Origin: CAZUXY01 sp964624235
GTDB taxonomy: Bacteria; Spirochaetota; UBA4802; UBA5368
DNA length: 64,000 bases
Assembly: GCA_964624235.1 (NCBI GenBank)
Contig: CAZUXY010000007.1
Location: 1-64,000, forward strand
Direction: 5' to 3'
This document shows positions 43,029 through 53,133 of this stretch, piece by piece. A program made the translations under genes and the position numbers. Under the pieces are notes generated by a model. That model made no database searches. It saw only the letters and a list, made by a program, of their open reading frames with translations, and had not been told where the DNA came from. Each line of letters opens with the position of its first letter. Position 1 is the stretch's first letter.

Positions 43029-43050
43029 ATGCCGGGTTCTTTCGCGGCAT
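43029..43050. terminator. Bidirectional terminator-like hairpin between larE and nadA
   Basis: ATGCCG (43029-43034) and CGGCAT (43045-43050) form a stem with a 10-nt loop in the 30-nt gap between two convergent genes. A T-rich tail is short on both sides, so efficiency is unclear. Confidence 0.4.
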
Positions 43051-43052
43051 CT

Positions 43053-43955
43053 TCATTTGGACAACTCCAGCATCCTGGTGAGACAGGTACGGGATTTCTC
43101 GATCACTTCACGGCTCAGTGTGATTACGGGTTCTTCCCTTTCAAGCGCCAGGTTCAGATTTTCCAGGGTGATCTTTTTCATATCCTCACAGATAAAGGAA
43201 GCCGACGCGGGAATATATTCCTTTTCCGGGGCGACGCTCTTCAGCTTGTGGATCATCCCGATCTCTGTCCCCACGATGATCTTGCGGTGCGCGGTTGTGC
43301 GCACAAACTTCACCATGCCGCCGGTTGAAAAAACCTCATCAGCCATATCCACGACCTCGGGCCTGCATTCCGGATGCACCATCGTTACCGCATCGGGGTG
43401 TCGTCGCTTTACCTCCATGAATTCATCCGGGCTGAAACGGTCATGCGCGGGACAATACCCCTTCCACAAAATGATTTCCTTATCGGTGAACCTGCGGACA
43501 AAGCTCCCCAGGATTTTATCGGGTACGAAGAAGATCTTCCCGGCGTCCAGGCGGCGAACAATGTCCACAGCGTTGGCCGAGGTACAGCAGATGTCCGAAA
43601 GGGCTTTCACCTCCGCCGAAGAATTTATATAGGTCACCACCGCGGCATCCGGGTGCAGTTTCTTCAATTCCATAAGTTCCTCAGCCGATGCCATATCGGC
43701 CATGGGGCACCCCGCATCCGTAACTGGAAGGATAACCTTTTTCCCGGGCGAGAGAATCAACGCGGATTCGGCCATGAAATGAACACCGCAGAAAACAATA
43801 ATTGCGGCATCGGTATCCGCCGCGATTCTTGACAACTCCAGGGAATCTCCGGTGTACCGGGCGATGTCCTGGATTTCCGGGGGCTGGTAGTTGTGCGCCA
43901 CTATCAGCGCGTTTTTTTTCTTTGCAATGTCATTAATTCTGCTGATCAGTTCCAT
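43053..43955 (-). CDS. nadA: Quinolinate synthase A
   Basis: A 300-residue [4Fe-4S] enzyme that condenses iminoaspartate and DHAP to quinolinate in NAD synthesis. The start MELISRINDIAKKKNALIVAHNYQ fits family proteins. Cluster ligands are the Cys in DAGCPMADM, in HPECRPEVVD and in SFICEDMKKITL. GDSLELSRIAA and VFCGVHFMAESALIL are also typical. An ATG at 43967 would add four residues (MEDY). No nadB or nadC is nearby; the gene lies 89 nt downstream of a methyltransferase gene on the same strand. Confidence 0.95.
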   Translation of the reverse strand: MELISRINDIAKKKNALIVAHNYQPPEIQDIARYTGDSLELSRIAADTDAAIIVFCGVHFMAESALILSPGKKVILPVTDAGCPMADMASAEELMELKKLHPDAAVVTYINSSAEVKALSDICCTSANAVDIVRRLDAGKIFFVPDKILGSFVRRFTDKEIILWKGYCPAHDRFSPDEFMEVKRRHPDAVTMVHPECRPEVVDMADEVFSTGGMVKFVRTTAHRKIIVGTEIGMIHKLKSVAPEKEYIPASASFICEDMKKITLENLNLALEREEPVITLSREVIEKSRTCLTRMLELSK

Positions 43956-44044
43956 GTAGTCTTCCATCTCCAGTAATAGTGCATTCTTCCGTGTGAACGA
44001 ACCGGGGCTCCATTATTTCCACAGACAGTAGTTCCTATTGATTT

Positions 44045-44824
44045 TCACTTTTTCGCCCGAACGTTTATTCTGCGAAAAGTCTCGAAACAGCGCCCGTCGG
44101 GCTGCAGGGTCGTGGACAGTACCAGCGCGACGACCCTGTCCCTGAAGGACTTTTTCAGGGCACCGTTCAGCAACGCAAGAAAAGGCACTATGGAAGGCTG
44201 GTCGATCCAGGCGGTGATTTCCGCGGAATCGGCAAAATAACGGTCGGCGTTCTCCTCCCACACCGCCGCCTCCCTGAACCCCGATTCATCTACGAGCGCG
44301 CGGTACTCCTCCAGCCCGGGCATGAACCAGGGCCATTCGAATCTGTTGTAGATGTCCCTGTAATCCGGTTCTTCCATAACTCTCCTGACCGCATCGAAGA
44401 AAAACCGGCAGTTCCCGTTACCGGCAAAATTGAAGCACAGTGAGCCGCCGGGGACCAGTGCCTGCCGGCAGCGACACAAAAGATTCCGATGGTCTTTGAT
44501 CCAGTGCAGTGTGGCGTTGGAGAATATCACGTCGAATCTGCCCATATAGTCCATCTCACTGATGTTGTTCAATTCAAAGGCAAGGTTACCACCTTCAAGT
44601 TCGCAGGCCGCATCTATCATCCCCCGTGAGGAATCTATGCCGAGCACCCGCCCCCGCGGCACCCTGCCGGCCAGGTATTTAGACACCGTGCCGTCACCAC
44701 ACCCAAGGTCAAGAACGGCTTCATCTCCCCGCAGTTCCAGACTGTCTATGATGCGCGCCCCCCATTCCCGTTGAGGGGTTGCTGCCTCACGGTATTTCTT
44801 ACCGTCAAATTCAAATGCTCCCAC
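44045..44824 (-). CDS. Class I SAM-dependent methyltransferase
   Basis: A 259-residue methyltransferase. The SAM site is VLDLGCGDGTVSKYLAG, followed by VLGIDSSRGMIDAA, FDVIFSNATLHWI and LVPGGSLCFNFAG. The N-H-W helix pattern and length are like trans-aconitate 2-methyltransferase (Tam) and related carboxyl methyltransferases. The gene lies upstream of nadA. Substrate unknown. Confidence 0.85.
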   Translation of the reverse strand: MGAFEFDGKKYREAATPQREWGARIIDSLELRGDEAVLDLGCGDGTVSKYLAGRVPRGRVLGIDSSRGMIDAACELEGGNLAFELNNISEMDYMGRFDVIFSNATLHWIKDHRNLLCRCRQALVPGGSLCFNFAGNGNCRFFFDAVRRVMEEPDYRDIYNRFEWPWFMPGLEEYRALVDESGFREAAVWEENADRYFADSAEITAWIDQPSIVPFLALLNGALKKSFRDRVVALVLSTTLQPDGRCFETFRRINVRAKK

Positions 44825-45169
44825 GATACGTTATCCTTATCTCCTGTCGTGAGCAGAGGATACTTCTGAATACGGTCTGTTCAATAACTTTTTCTTCCCT
44901 CTTTAGGGTAAAAAAGCCGGGAAAAACTGCACAATCCCTTAAATCAACCATAATAGTACCCCTCCCCCATGCTCCCGAATAGTGACCATTTTACCGCAAG
45001 GCTGATTTATTTCTCCTGTTCCAGTGTAAATATTGCCATGTCTTTCCGATAGATATATGTAAGGGGAATTACTTAATATTCATTAAGGTTTTTCATTACA
45101 AGATTCTTCCTGTACGGCGGTACCCGTGGTTTTTCTGGGAAAAGTATCCTGAACCTCGACCGGAGCGGT
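44825..45169. other. Intergenic region before the hybrid kinase
   Basis: This 345-bp divergent region holds a dyad CTTAAT-ATTC-ATTAAG at 45072-45087, about 80 bp before the kinase start, which may be an operator or overlap its promoter. No gene or clear terminator was seen. Open frames across the region lack similarity. Confidence 0.35.
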
Positions 45170-48100
45170 ATGTTAACGGAAAAACGTATACTTATTGTCG
45201 AAGATGAATCCATCATTTCCATGGATATACGAAAGATGTTGCGGCAGGTCGGTTTCAAAAAAACCATGGAAGCCTCATCCGCTGACGAAGCCCTGAAAAT
45301 CATCAACAAGACGCCTCCCGATATGGTACTCATGGACATTATCCTGGAGGGTGATAAAGACGGGATCAGCCTTGCGGATATATTAAGAAAAGAATACAAT
45401 ATTCCCGTTATATACATCACCGCTCATTCCGACCGGCAAACCGTTGCCAAGGCGGTAGAGACCGATCCGGTCGGGTTTATCACCAAACCGGTAAAACTCA
45501 ACGACCTTTATTCCACCCTGGTAACCGCCCTGCATAAAAATGAACTTGAAAAGAAACTTACCGGTGAACGGGACCTGCTCCTGGGCATTACCGAAATCAG
45601 CCCGGTATCAATCATGGTGCTGAACGCAAAGGGGCGTATTGTTTTCGCCAACCCCATGGCGGAGCAGGTACTGGGTGTCGAAAGGGATACCATGATCGGC
45701 CGTTATTATAATTCCCCTGAATGGCATATTGCCGACCCCGAGGGCAACCCTTTTCCCGAAAAGCAGCTTCCGTTTAAAATTATCATGAAAACAGGAAAAC
45801 CCGTATACGGGATACGCCACTCTATACAAAGGAATGACGGGATCAGGGTGATACTTTCGGTAAACGGCGCTCCCGTAACCGGCAATTCGGGTGAGATCGA
45901 AAGGGTGGTCTTTTCGATCGAAGACATAACGACCCGTGTGGGCATGGAAACGCTGATTAAAAAACAGAACCAGGACCTTCTTGAGCAAAATGAAAAGCTT
46001 ATCGCTATAAACAATTCTCTGTTCAATACTCAGAATGAACTCCTGATGTCCAACCTGAACCTGCGGGAAAACCAGGAAATGCTGAACACCGTGGTAGATA
46101 CGATACCGGTGAGGGTATTCTGGAAAGACCGCGACCTGCGTTATCTCGGGTGCAACCGGCTTTTTGCCGAAGATGCGGGCCTTCAGACACCTGATGATCT
46201 TATCGGAAAAACCGATGTCGATCTTCCCTGGGCCGAAAACGCCGAACGATACCATAAAAGCGATCTGGAAGTCATGGAAACCGGGGCTTCCAAGATTAAT
46301 ATCGAAGAACTCCTTACACTCCCTGATGGAAGCACGCAATGGCATTTAACCAGCAGGATCCCCATGAAAAACCAGGAAGGGAGGGTTATAGGAATCTTCT
46401 GCAGCTATGAAGACATCACCGAACGGAAAAAAGCCGATGAAGCGCTCAAGAAAAGCGAAGAGCGTATGGCCCTGGTAATGGAAGCGACCACTGACGGGAT
46501 ATGGGACGTTGATTTTAAAACCGGTGAAATTTATGTTAATCCCGCTTATTACAAGATGCTGGGACTTCAGTACCTGGAAATCCCCCCTACCATAAAAGGA
46601 TGGGCAGGCCTGATACACCCGGAAGACCGCGAGAAGGTTTTCAATGCCATCAATAATCACCTCGACGGAAGGGTTCCCAATTATGAAGTTGAATTCAGGA
46701 TTAAAACAAAAAGTAACGGCTGGCTATGGGTAATGAACCGCGGCAAGGTGGTAAAGCGCGATCTTGACGGCAGGCCCGTACGCATGGCGGGTATGCAGTC
46801 GAAAATTCACGAGCGCAAAACCATGGAACAGGCGATCAGGGAAAGCGAAGAAAAATACCGAAACATGATACAAAAGACCTTTGATATCGTGTACACGATA
46901 GATAAAACCGGCAACTTCGTGGAAGTTAATGATGCGTTCCTGCGGGAGGGCGGTTACGAGAGAGACGATATACTCGGCAGGCATTTCTCGTTTATGCTGC
47001 ACCCCGAAGACGAAAAACTGGCATACGAGGTTTTCCAGGACAACATGAAAGGCATTGCCCGGGAATTCGAGATGCGCGCCCGGGTAAAGCAGGGTAAATA
47101 CCAGTGGTATTATTATTTTAATACACCCATTCTGAATCACGACGGCACCGTCGCCTCCATCCACGGTATAGCCCGAAACATCATGGAGCGCAAGCTTGCG
47201 GAAGTTGCCCTCAAGGAAAGCGAACGGCGCTACCGGCTGATGGTGGAAAACGCCACCGATGTTGTCATGACCATGGACCTGCAGGGATATTTTACCTACG
47301 TAAACCCGCCGATTCAGAAGCTGACCGGATACACTCAGGTTGAACTCACCGGAGCGCACTTCACCAAGGTGATCCCTTCCGGATGGAGGAAGAAGCTGCT
47401 GAAACATTATATTCTGCAGATTGAAAAACGCATTCCCGAAACCCTGATGGAATTCCCGATCATCACTAAAACAGGCCGTGAGAGATGGGTGGAACTCATT
47501 GTAACTCTGCACCTGAAAGAGAATGTACCGATAGGACTGCAGAGCATAATAAGAGACATCACCGAGCAGAAGAGGTCGCGGGAGGATCTCAGAAAATCAG
47601 AGGAAAAGTACCGTTTCCTGGTCGAAACCATAAACGATGTCATATACACACTGGACCCCGGGGGTAATGTCACGTACATAAGCCCCACCATTGAACAGAT
47701 GAGTAAATACAGGGTTGAAGAGATACTCGGCAGAAATTTCACGGAATTCATCCATCCAGAAGACCTGCCTGGAATCATTGAAAGCTACAATCGCACCATG
47801 ACGGGCATATTTGAGCCCTATGAATTCCGCATAATGGACAAAGACGGTTCTCTTCATTATGTGAGAACTTCCAGCAGGCTGGTTATGGATGGCGACCAGG
47901 TGATCGGCCTTACGGCCCTTATGACCGATATGACCGATAAAGTCAAGGCCGAACTATCACTCAGGGAAAGCGAATCCAAATTCAGGGCGCTGACTGAAAG
48001 TACTTCTACCGCCATAGGGATCGTTCAGGACGATAATTTTGTATATGTAAATCCAGCCTTCGAACAGATCACCGGCTACACTCTCGACGATCTGAAAATA

Positions 48101-49861
48101 ATGAACTTCATGAACGTGGTTCATCCGGATTTCCGCGAAGAAATAAACAGCCTCGGGACGGACCTGCAGCCGGAAGAAAACCTGATAAGCCGCTATGAAG
48201 CTAAAATCATTACCAAAACAGGGCAGGAAAAATGGGCGGACATTTCCGCCAAGGAAATTTCATTCAACAATAAACCCGCCCTTATCGTGACCGGTTATGA
48301 TATAACCGAACGAAAAACCGCCGAGGAAGCCTTGAGATCGAGCGAGGAGCGATTGTCCATAACACTGAACTCCATAGGCGACGCCGTAATCGCCACCGAT
48401 ATTTCCGGTACGGTGGTGCGGATGAATCCCGTAGCCGAGGCGCTCACCGGATGGTCCAATGACGAAGCCCGGCGTATGCCCGCTTCCACTGTTTTCCCAC
48501 TGGAAAACGCCGAAGACCACACACCCAGAGATTGTCCGGTGGATGAAGTGCTTAAAAGCAGAAAAATGCTGTTCATTGAAAGAAACTCGCTGCTTATCTC
48601 ACGGGATGGCACCGAGCGTCATATTGCCGACAGTTGTGCACCCATACGGGACAACAGGGGCAATATAATGGGGACTGTAATCGTTTTTCGTGACGTTACC
48701 AGTGAAATCAAGCTGCAGGACCAGTTGCGGCAGTCCCAGAAGATGGAATCCATCGGAAGGCTTGCGGGCGGCATTGCCCATGATTTCAATAATCTGCTTA
48801 CCACTATTATAGGCTTCTCGGAGATGGCGCTGGATGAGCTTCAGAACAACGATCCGGTATACGAAATGATCAGCGATATCATGGAGGCGGGCAAACGGGG
48901 AGCTTCACTGACACAGCAACTCCTGGCATTCAGCAGAAAACAGATGCTTTCCACCAGGGTGCTTAACCTTAACGATGTCGTCACCAATATGGAGAAACTG
49001 CTGGGCAGACTCATCAGTGAAAACATCATTCTGGCCAATGTGCTGGACCAGAACCTCGGGATGGTCAAGGCGGATCCTTTCCAGGTTGAACAGATTCTAA
49101 TGAACCTGGCGGTCAATTCCCGTGACGCCATGCCCGATGGGGGTTATCTTACCATAGAAACCTCCAATGTCATATTAGATGACGATTTCGCACGCATACA
49201 CACACATGTCAGGCCAGGCAGATACGTGATGCTGTCGGTAAGCGATACAGGTTACGGGATGGACCAGGAGGTAATGAATCATGTTTTCGAACCATTCTAC
49301 ACTACTAAAGAGAAAGGCAAAGGAACCGGTCTGGGGCTTTCAACAGTCTATGGTATTGTGAAACAGCATGCGGGGACTATAATGGTTTACAGTGAAGTCG
49401 GGAAGGGTACCTCCATCAAGATATACCTGCCGATGACCGAAGAAAAAGCCGATGAGCCGACCGGACAGACCGTTCTTCCCGAAGGTTTAAGGGGAACTGA
49501 AACCATACTGGTTGCCGAGGATAACCCCGAAGTATTGAAACTGGCACGTGTTATCCTGACCGGATACGGGTATACCGTTCTTGAAGCTCTCACCCCCGGC
49601 GAGGCAATCAATAAGGTTAGAACCCATCACGGTGGAATCCACTTGCTGCTTACCGATGTAATCATGCCCGGGTTGAACGGTCCCGAGCTCCATAAAACAC
49701 TCACTGAATTTATCCCGGAACTTAAAGTCGTGTATATGTCCGGTTATACCGATAACGCGGCGGTCAACAGGGGTATACTGGAAGGTGAAATCCTGTACTT
49801 GCAGAAGCCTTTTACCACCCATTCCCTCATCAGCAAGATCCGGACCGCGCTGGATGTCTGA
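45170..49861 (+). CDS. Hybrid sensor histidine kinase: receiver, eight PAS domains, HisKA-HATPase, receiver
   Basis: A 1563-residue cytoplasmic signalling protein with no membrane segment. Order: receiver at about 1-120 (phospho-Asp56 in VLMDIILEG), eight PAS/PAC modules starting near residues 134, 304, 431, 561, 685, 812, 936 and 1059, dimerisation helix with phospho-His1204 in GRLAGGIAHDFNN, ATPase domain with N-box NLAVNSRDAMPDGG and VSDTGYGMDQ, TTKEKGKGTGLGLS, and a C-terminal receiver with Asp1496 in LLLTDVIMPG. The PAS repeats share the ESEEKYR/DITERK linkers. Phosphorylation could go from His1204 to Asp1496, and the N-terminal receiver may take input from another kinase. The gene is alone with no output regulator beside it. 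GGAG lies 4 nt before the ATG. Confidence 0.93.
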   Translation: MLTEKRILIVEDESIISMDIRKMLRQVGFKKTMEASSADEALKIINKTPPDMVLMDIILEGDKDGISLADILRKEYNIPVIYITAHSDRQTVAKAVETDPVGFITKPVKLNDLYSTLVTALHKNELEKKLTGERDLLLGITEISPVSIMVLNAKGRIVFANPMAEQVLGVERDTMIGRYYNSPEWHIADPEGNPFPEKQLPFKIIMKTGKPVYGIRHSIQRNDGIRVILSVNGAPVTGNSGEIERVVFSIEDITTRVGMETLIKKQNQDLLEQNEKLIAINNSLFNTQNELLMSNLNLRENQEMLNTVVDTIPVRVFWKDRDLRYLGCNRLFAEDAGLQTPDDLIGKTDVDLPWAENAERYHKSDLEVMETGASKINIEELLTLPDGSTQWHLTSRIPMKNQEGRVIGIFCSYEDITERKKADEALKKSEERMALVMEATTDGIWDVDFKTGEIYVNPAYYKMLGLQYLEIPPTIKGWAGLIHPEDREKVFNAINNHLDGRVPNYEVEFRIKTKSNGWLWVMNRGKVVKRDLDGRPVRMAGMQSKIHERKTMEQAIRESEEKYRNMIQKTFDIVYTIDKTGNFVEVNDAFLREGGYERDDILGRHFSFMLHPEDEKLAYEVFQDNMKGIAREFEMRARVKQGKYQWYYYFNTPILNHDGTVASIHGIARNIMERKLAEVALKESERRYRLMVENATDVVMTMDLQGYFTYVNPPIQKLTGYTQVELTGAHFTKVIPSGWRKKLLKHYILQIEKRIPETLMEFPIITKTGRERWVELIVTLHLKENVPIGLQSIIRDITEQKRSREDLRKSEEKYRFLVETINDVIYTLDPGGNVTYISPTIEQMSKYRVEEILGRNFTEFIHPEDLPGIIESYNRTMTGIFEPYEFRIMDKDGSLHYVRTSSRLVMDGDQVIGLTALMTDMTDKVKAELSLRESESKFRALTESTSTAIGIVQDDNFVYVNPAFEQITGYTLDDLKIMNFMNVVHPDFREEINSLGTDLQPEENLISRYEAKIITKTGQEKWADISAKEISFNNKPALIVTGYDITERKTAEEALRSSEERLSITLNSIGDAVIATDISGTVVRMNPVAEALTGWSNDEARRMPASTVFPLENAEDHTPRDCPVDEVLKSRKMLFIERNSLLISRDGTERHIADSCAPIRDNRGNIMGTVIVFRDVTSEIKLQDQLRQSQKMESIGRLAGGIAHDFNNLLTTIIGFSEMALDELQNNDPVYEMISDIMEAGKRGASLTQQLLAFSRKQMLSTRVLNLNDVVTNMEKLLGRLISENIILANVLDQNLGMVKADPFQVEQILMNLAVNSRDAMPDGGYLTIETSNVILDDDFARIHTHVRPGRYVMLSVSDTGYGMDQEVMNHVFEPFYTTKEKGKGTGLGLSTVYGIVKQHAGTIMVYSEVGKGTSIKIYLPMTEEKADEPTGQTVLPEGLRGTETILVAEDNPEVLKLARVILTGYGYTVLEALTPGEAINKVRTHHGGIHLLLTDVIMPGLNGPELHKTLTEFIPELKVVYMSGYTDNAAVNRGILEGEILYLQKPFTTHSLISKIRTALDV

Positions 49862-49877
49862 TACGGCGGGGGATGTA

Positions 49878-50549
49878 TCAACGGGCAGGCGTCAATTTCC
49901 TGATTACGGTCCCGGGTGTTCCCGGAGGCCCGTTTACACCCTCATACCGCAGAAAAAAACCGTCCGCACCGTCATACCAGTACATGCCCGACCAGAAACG
50001 TGAGAGCATTCCGCGCAATGTAACCTTCACCTTTCTGACCCTGGTAACGATCCCATCCAGTGTCACATCGTGTATGCCGTCCTTCACGGCATTCATACCT
50101 AAAAGCTTGAAATTATCCGGACGTAGAACGAAAAAGGAAACCTGCCGGCCCGAGGAAACCGCAAAACGGGAAAGGCAATAGGCAATGTGCTGGTACCATA
50201 TGCCGCCATCGGTCAGGATCGAGCTGTTGATCTCCCTGCCCTCCCTGGTGCCGGTGAGATAAATGGTATTCCCGTTTCTACGTGCGATGAAGTCGGTTTT
50301 CTTTTCCGGATTGGACCTTTTCCAGGTAATAGTGCCGCCGTCTGCGTTCAGCACATAGGTATCGGTATATCCCGCCTTCTGTGAAACCATCACGTCGTTA
50401 TTACCTTCCCGGCGGACCGTCCAGGTGAATTTCACCTTTTTATCACCGGTCTTTTCCAGATATGCACTGGTGTTCGCCGGGAAAACAGGCGATACAAGTA
50501 CTGTAGAATAAACAATATATGCAAAAAAAGCCTTTCGCAGCAATATCAT
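49878..50549 (-). CDS. Exported protein of unknown function
   Basis: About 223 residues, not recognised. It starts MILLRKAFFAYIVYSTVLVSPVFPAN, a signal peptide cleaved near ANTSA. The mature part is beta-rich, with repeated strand pairs (VKFTWTVRREGNND, then GYTDTYVLNADGGTITWKR, then DFIARRNGNTIYLTGTREGREI), like DUF6134-type proteins. AGGAGG lies 4 nt before the ATG at 50549; the frame extends 11 residues further upstream without support. It converges with the hybrid kinase gene. Nothing in the neighbours suggests its role. Confidence 0.55.
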   Translation of the reverse strand: MILLRKAFFAYIVYSTVLVSPVFPANTSAYLEKTGDKKVKFTWTVRREGNNDVMVSQKAGYTDTYVLNADGGTITWKRSNPEKKTDFIARRNGNTIYLTGTREGREINSSILTDGGIWYQHIAYCLSRFAVSSGRQVSFFVLRPDNFKLLGMNAVKDGIHDVTLDGIVTRVRKVKVTLRGMLSRFWSGMYWYDGADGFFLRYEGVNGPPGTPGTVIRKLTPAR

Positions 50550-50683
50550 CAAACCTCCTGAAACACACCTATATATATTCATGTTAACTCATTAATAAGT
50601 TTATAAACTTGCAGCTTCTAACAAAAGCATACCGGTTATGCATCGAGACGGGTCGGTTGTCGCTGCAGCTTCAATTAGAATCT

Positions 50684-51787
50684 TCAGTTTTCCAATTCTT
50701 TTCGGAAACAACGGGGAATCTCATCCCTGTCCGGGATCATTTCGGTATAAGAGTTTAGATCGACGGTGTTCAGCGTATGCCAGAAAAGATAACGACGTCC
50801 CGGATTCTGTTCCGCATGCCGGATAAGCGCGGCCATGGTTTTTCCCGTATACGTGACATCAAGACGGATGTCTTCAAGGTCCGCAAGCAGTTTTATCGCC
50901 TTGAGTCCTTCCTCTGTGGCTACTGCATAGCCTTTTCCGTAGAAATCGTGCAGCAGCCTGATGTCGCGGCCGGTGATTCCGCTGATGGCCGTTTCAACCC
51001 CGATTTCCCTCAGGAAACGTATGGTCCTGTTAATTTCCCACGCGACTATTCGTTCGCTCACGAAGGACCGTTCAAGGATACGCACCCCCGTCACCTCCCC
51101 GATATCGCCGAACAGCCTGGATCCCAGGACCAGTCCCGCGAAGGTGCCGCCGGTGCCTACGGTCACATAAAGATAGTCCGGCGGAGGGCACTCTCCGGCC
51201 TCGATCTGCCGGCGGAGCTCCAGCGCCGCATCCATATAAGATATGACCGAAAGCGGGGAAGAGCCCAGCAGCGGTATCAGATAGGGACGTTTACCCGCAA
51301 GGAGTTTCCCAAGATATACGGCCGCCAGCTTGAGGACATAAGCGGGCATAGAGGATCCGAAAACCTGCTTTACCCCCAGGGCAGTGGCGATGAGAAAGTT
51401 TTTTTTCACGTAAGCCTGGTAAGGCTGACGGTTATAGACGGCGGTTATATCGTCAAAGCCTTTCTTCCTGCCGAATATGACCGATGAAAGCACCTGGTTT
51501 GACCCCAGGGCGCCCCAGGTGACCAGTGATTTGCGACCCTTTGAAACGGCGTCGGGAATGATCCATTCCATCATGCGGCATTTGTTACCACCGTACACAC
51601 AGGAAGCTATATCGTCGCGTTTGATCCAGATATCGGCGCCGGTCTTTTCACTGAGCCGGTTCAGCCTGGTAACGGGGCTGGGATAGTCCCCAAGGGAACA
51701 GTAACGGACCTTTCCCTTCATCTGGGGGTATATGCTGAAGATCCAGGGTCTTTCTGATAGTTCTGCCATTAAAGAACGAACCCACAT
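50684..51787 (-). CDS. PLP-dependent enzyme of the ACC deaminase / D-cysteine desulfhydrase type
   Basis: A 367-residue fold-type II PLP enzyme. Marks: LGDYPSPVTRLNRLSEKTG, WIKRDDIASCVYGGNKCR (the PLP lysine in G-G-N-K), WGALGSNQVLSSV and the phosphate loop VTVGTGGTFAGLVLG. The G-G-N-K motif places it with ACC deaminase, D-cysteine desulfhydrase and relatives. The substrate is not clear and the active-site Tyr pair that defines ACC deaminase was not verified. The start could also be ATG at 51769. It is divergent from mnmA, with no obvious operon partner. Confidence 0.8.
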   Translation of the reverse strand: MWVRSLMAELSERPWIFSIYPQMKGKVRYCSLGDYPSPVTRLNRLSEKTGADIWIKRDDIASCVYGGNKCRMMEWIIPDAVSKGRKSLVTWGALGSNQVLSSVIFGRKKGFDDITAVYNRQPYQAYVKKNFLIATALGVKQVFGSSMPAYVLKLAAVYLGKLLAGKRPYLIPLLGSSPLSVISYMDAALELRRQIEAGECPPPDYLYVTVGTGGTFAGLVLGSRLFGDIGEVTGVRILERSFVSERIVAWEINRTIRFLREIGVETAISGITGRDIRLLHDFYGKGYAVATEEGLKAIKLLADLEDIRLDVTYTGKTMAALIRHAEQNPGRRYLFWHTLNTVDLNSYTEMIPDRDEIPRCFRKELEN

Positions 51788-51865
51788 TGCGGTATAATTC
51801 TGGACAAATCTGTATCTGATAATAAATTAACTCAAGCATTTTACAGAACAATATTCAGGAGAAAG

Positions 51866-52918
51866 ATGATGCGCATTGCGGTAGCCCTCAGCGGAGGATT
51901 GGACTCATCGTTTGCAGCTGTACTCCTGCGAAACGAAGGGCACCAGGTGATCGGTATTACCGCTTTGCTGGGAACTCCCGAATCTGCCGCAACTGAACAG
52001 ATTTACAGCGCTCAACGTATCGCTGAACTGCTTGAAATCGAACTGCATCCTGTCGATCTCTCATCCGCTTTCAATCGTGAAGTGATCGATCCCTTTTGTG
52101 CCGAGTACTCCAGGGGACGCACACCTAACCCCTGCATCCGCTGCAACAGCGTCATCAAGTTCGGGCTGCTGCGAGCACAGGCGCGAACCCTGGGGTGTGA
52201 GGCAATGGCGACCGGTCATTACGCATATATCGGAAGGACCCCGGAGGGACGGTATTATATTGCCCGGGGAGCGGATACACACAAGGACCAGTCCTATTTC
52301 CTCTTTATGCTTACCCAGGAGGTGCTGCCTTTCATCGTATTTCCCCTGGGGAAATACTGCAAGCAGGAAGTACGGGACCTCGCGTTGAAGATGTCGCTGC
52401 CCATAACCGAAAGACCGGAAAGCCAGGAGATATGCTTCATCCCTGACAATGACTACCCGGGATATATCGAAAGGCGGGTGAAACAGGCACCCTGCCCGGG
52501 AGACATTGTCGATACGGAAGGAAATATCATCGGGACGCACAACGGAATTCATCGTTTCACGATCGGCCAGCGTCGCGGTCTGGGAATCTCGTCCCCTCAT
52601 CCACTGTACGTGATCGGGATAGATGCCGAAAGAAACCGCGTCATCGCCGGTCCCGCCGATCAGCTGCTGCTGCGGGGGCTGATTGCGGCGCACGTCACCC
52701 ATATGAAAGTCCCGTCACTCGATGGTCTTTCTGTGTATACGAAAACCCGTTCGTCACAGAAGCCCTTCGCGTCCAGGCTTGAAGAATCGGGAGATACGGT
52801 TACCGTCCGTTTCGAAACCCCACAGTCCGGCATAACACCGGGTCAGGCCGCCGTTTTTTACGATAATGACGGCCATGTTCTGGGGGGGGGATGGATCGAA
52901 CGGGGATTACGGTACTGA
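51866..52918 (+). CDS. mnmA: tRNA-specific 2-thiouridylase MnmA
   Basis: A 350-residue PP-loop ATPase that thiolates the wobble uridine of tRNAs for Lys, Glu and Gln. The ATP loop is VALSGGLDSSFAAVLL, the catalytic Cys is in RTPNPCIRCNSVIKFG with the partner Cys in SQEICFIPDNDYPG. The C-terminal beta-barrel domain (FTIGQRRGLGISS, then GQAAVFYDNDGHVLGGGWI) completes it. AGGAGA lies before the ATG. The SGGLDSS loop is SGGVDSS in most relatives. No sulfur-relay partners flank it. Confidence 0.95.
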   Translation: MMRIAVALSGGLDSSFAAVLLRNEGHQVIGITALLGTPESAATEQIYSAQRIAELLEIELHPVDLSSAFNREVIDPFCAEYSRGRTPNPCIRCNSVIKFGLLRAQARTLGCEAMATGHYAYIGRTPEGRYYIARGADTHKDQSYFLFMLTQEVLPFIVFPLGKYCKQEVRDLALKMSLPITERPESQEICFIPDNDYPGYIERRVKQAPCPGDIVDTEGNIIGTHNGIHRFTIGQRRGLGISSPHPLYVIGIDAERNRVIAGPADQLLLRGLIAAHVTHMKVPSLDGLSVYTKTRSSQKPFASRLEESGDTVTVRFETPQSGITPGQAAVFYDNDGHVLGGGWIERGLRY

Positions 52919-53003
52919 ACCGGCATACCTCATCCGCACCCGCAGTGCCTCGTAATCCGGTTAACGCACCGCCCAGGTTTTATCAGGAGTTGCACGGCGG
53001 AGT

Positions 53004-53021
53004 GCGCTCGTAATTGAGCGC
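53004..53021. promoter_or_regulatory. Perfect dyad GCGCTC-GTAATT-GAGCGC before mlaF-like gene
   Basis: An 18-bp segment with 6-bp complementary arms lies in the 215-bp gap between mnmA and the ABC ATPase gene. It may be an operator or a hairpin after mnmA. There is no T-run on either side, so a terminator is less likely. It contains the halves of the CGAGCGCTCG operator in reversed order, probably by chance. Confidence 0.35.
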
Positions 53022-53133
53022 CTGTCACCTTCAGTAACGGTCACCGACGCGCAAATTTTTCTTGCATTTTATAAAGCAATGGAAAGAATTCTATGGGACA
53101 AGGGACACGTTCCCATCGTTCCGCGGGTATTGC

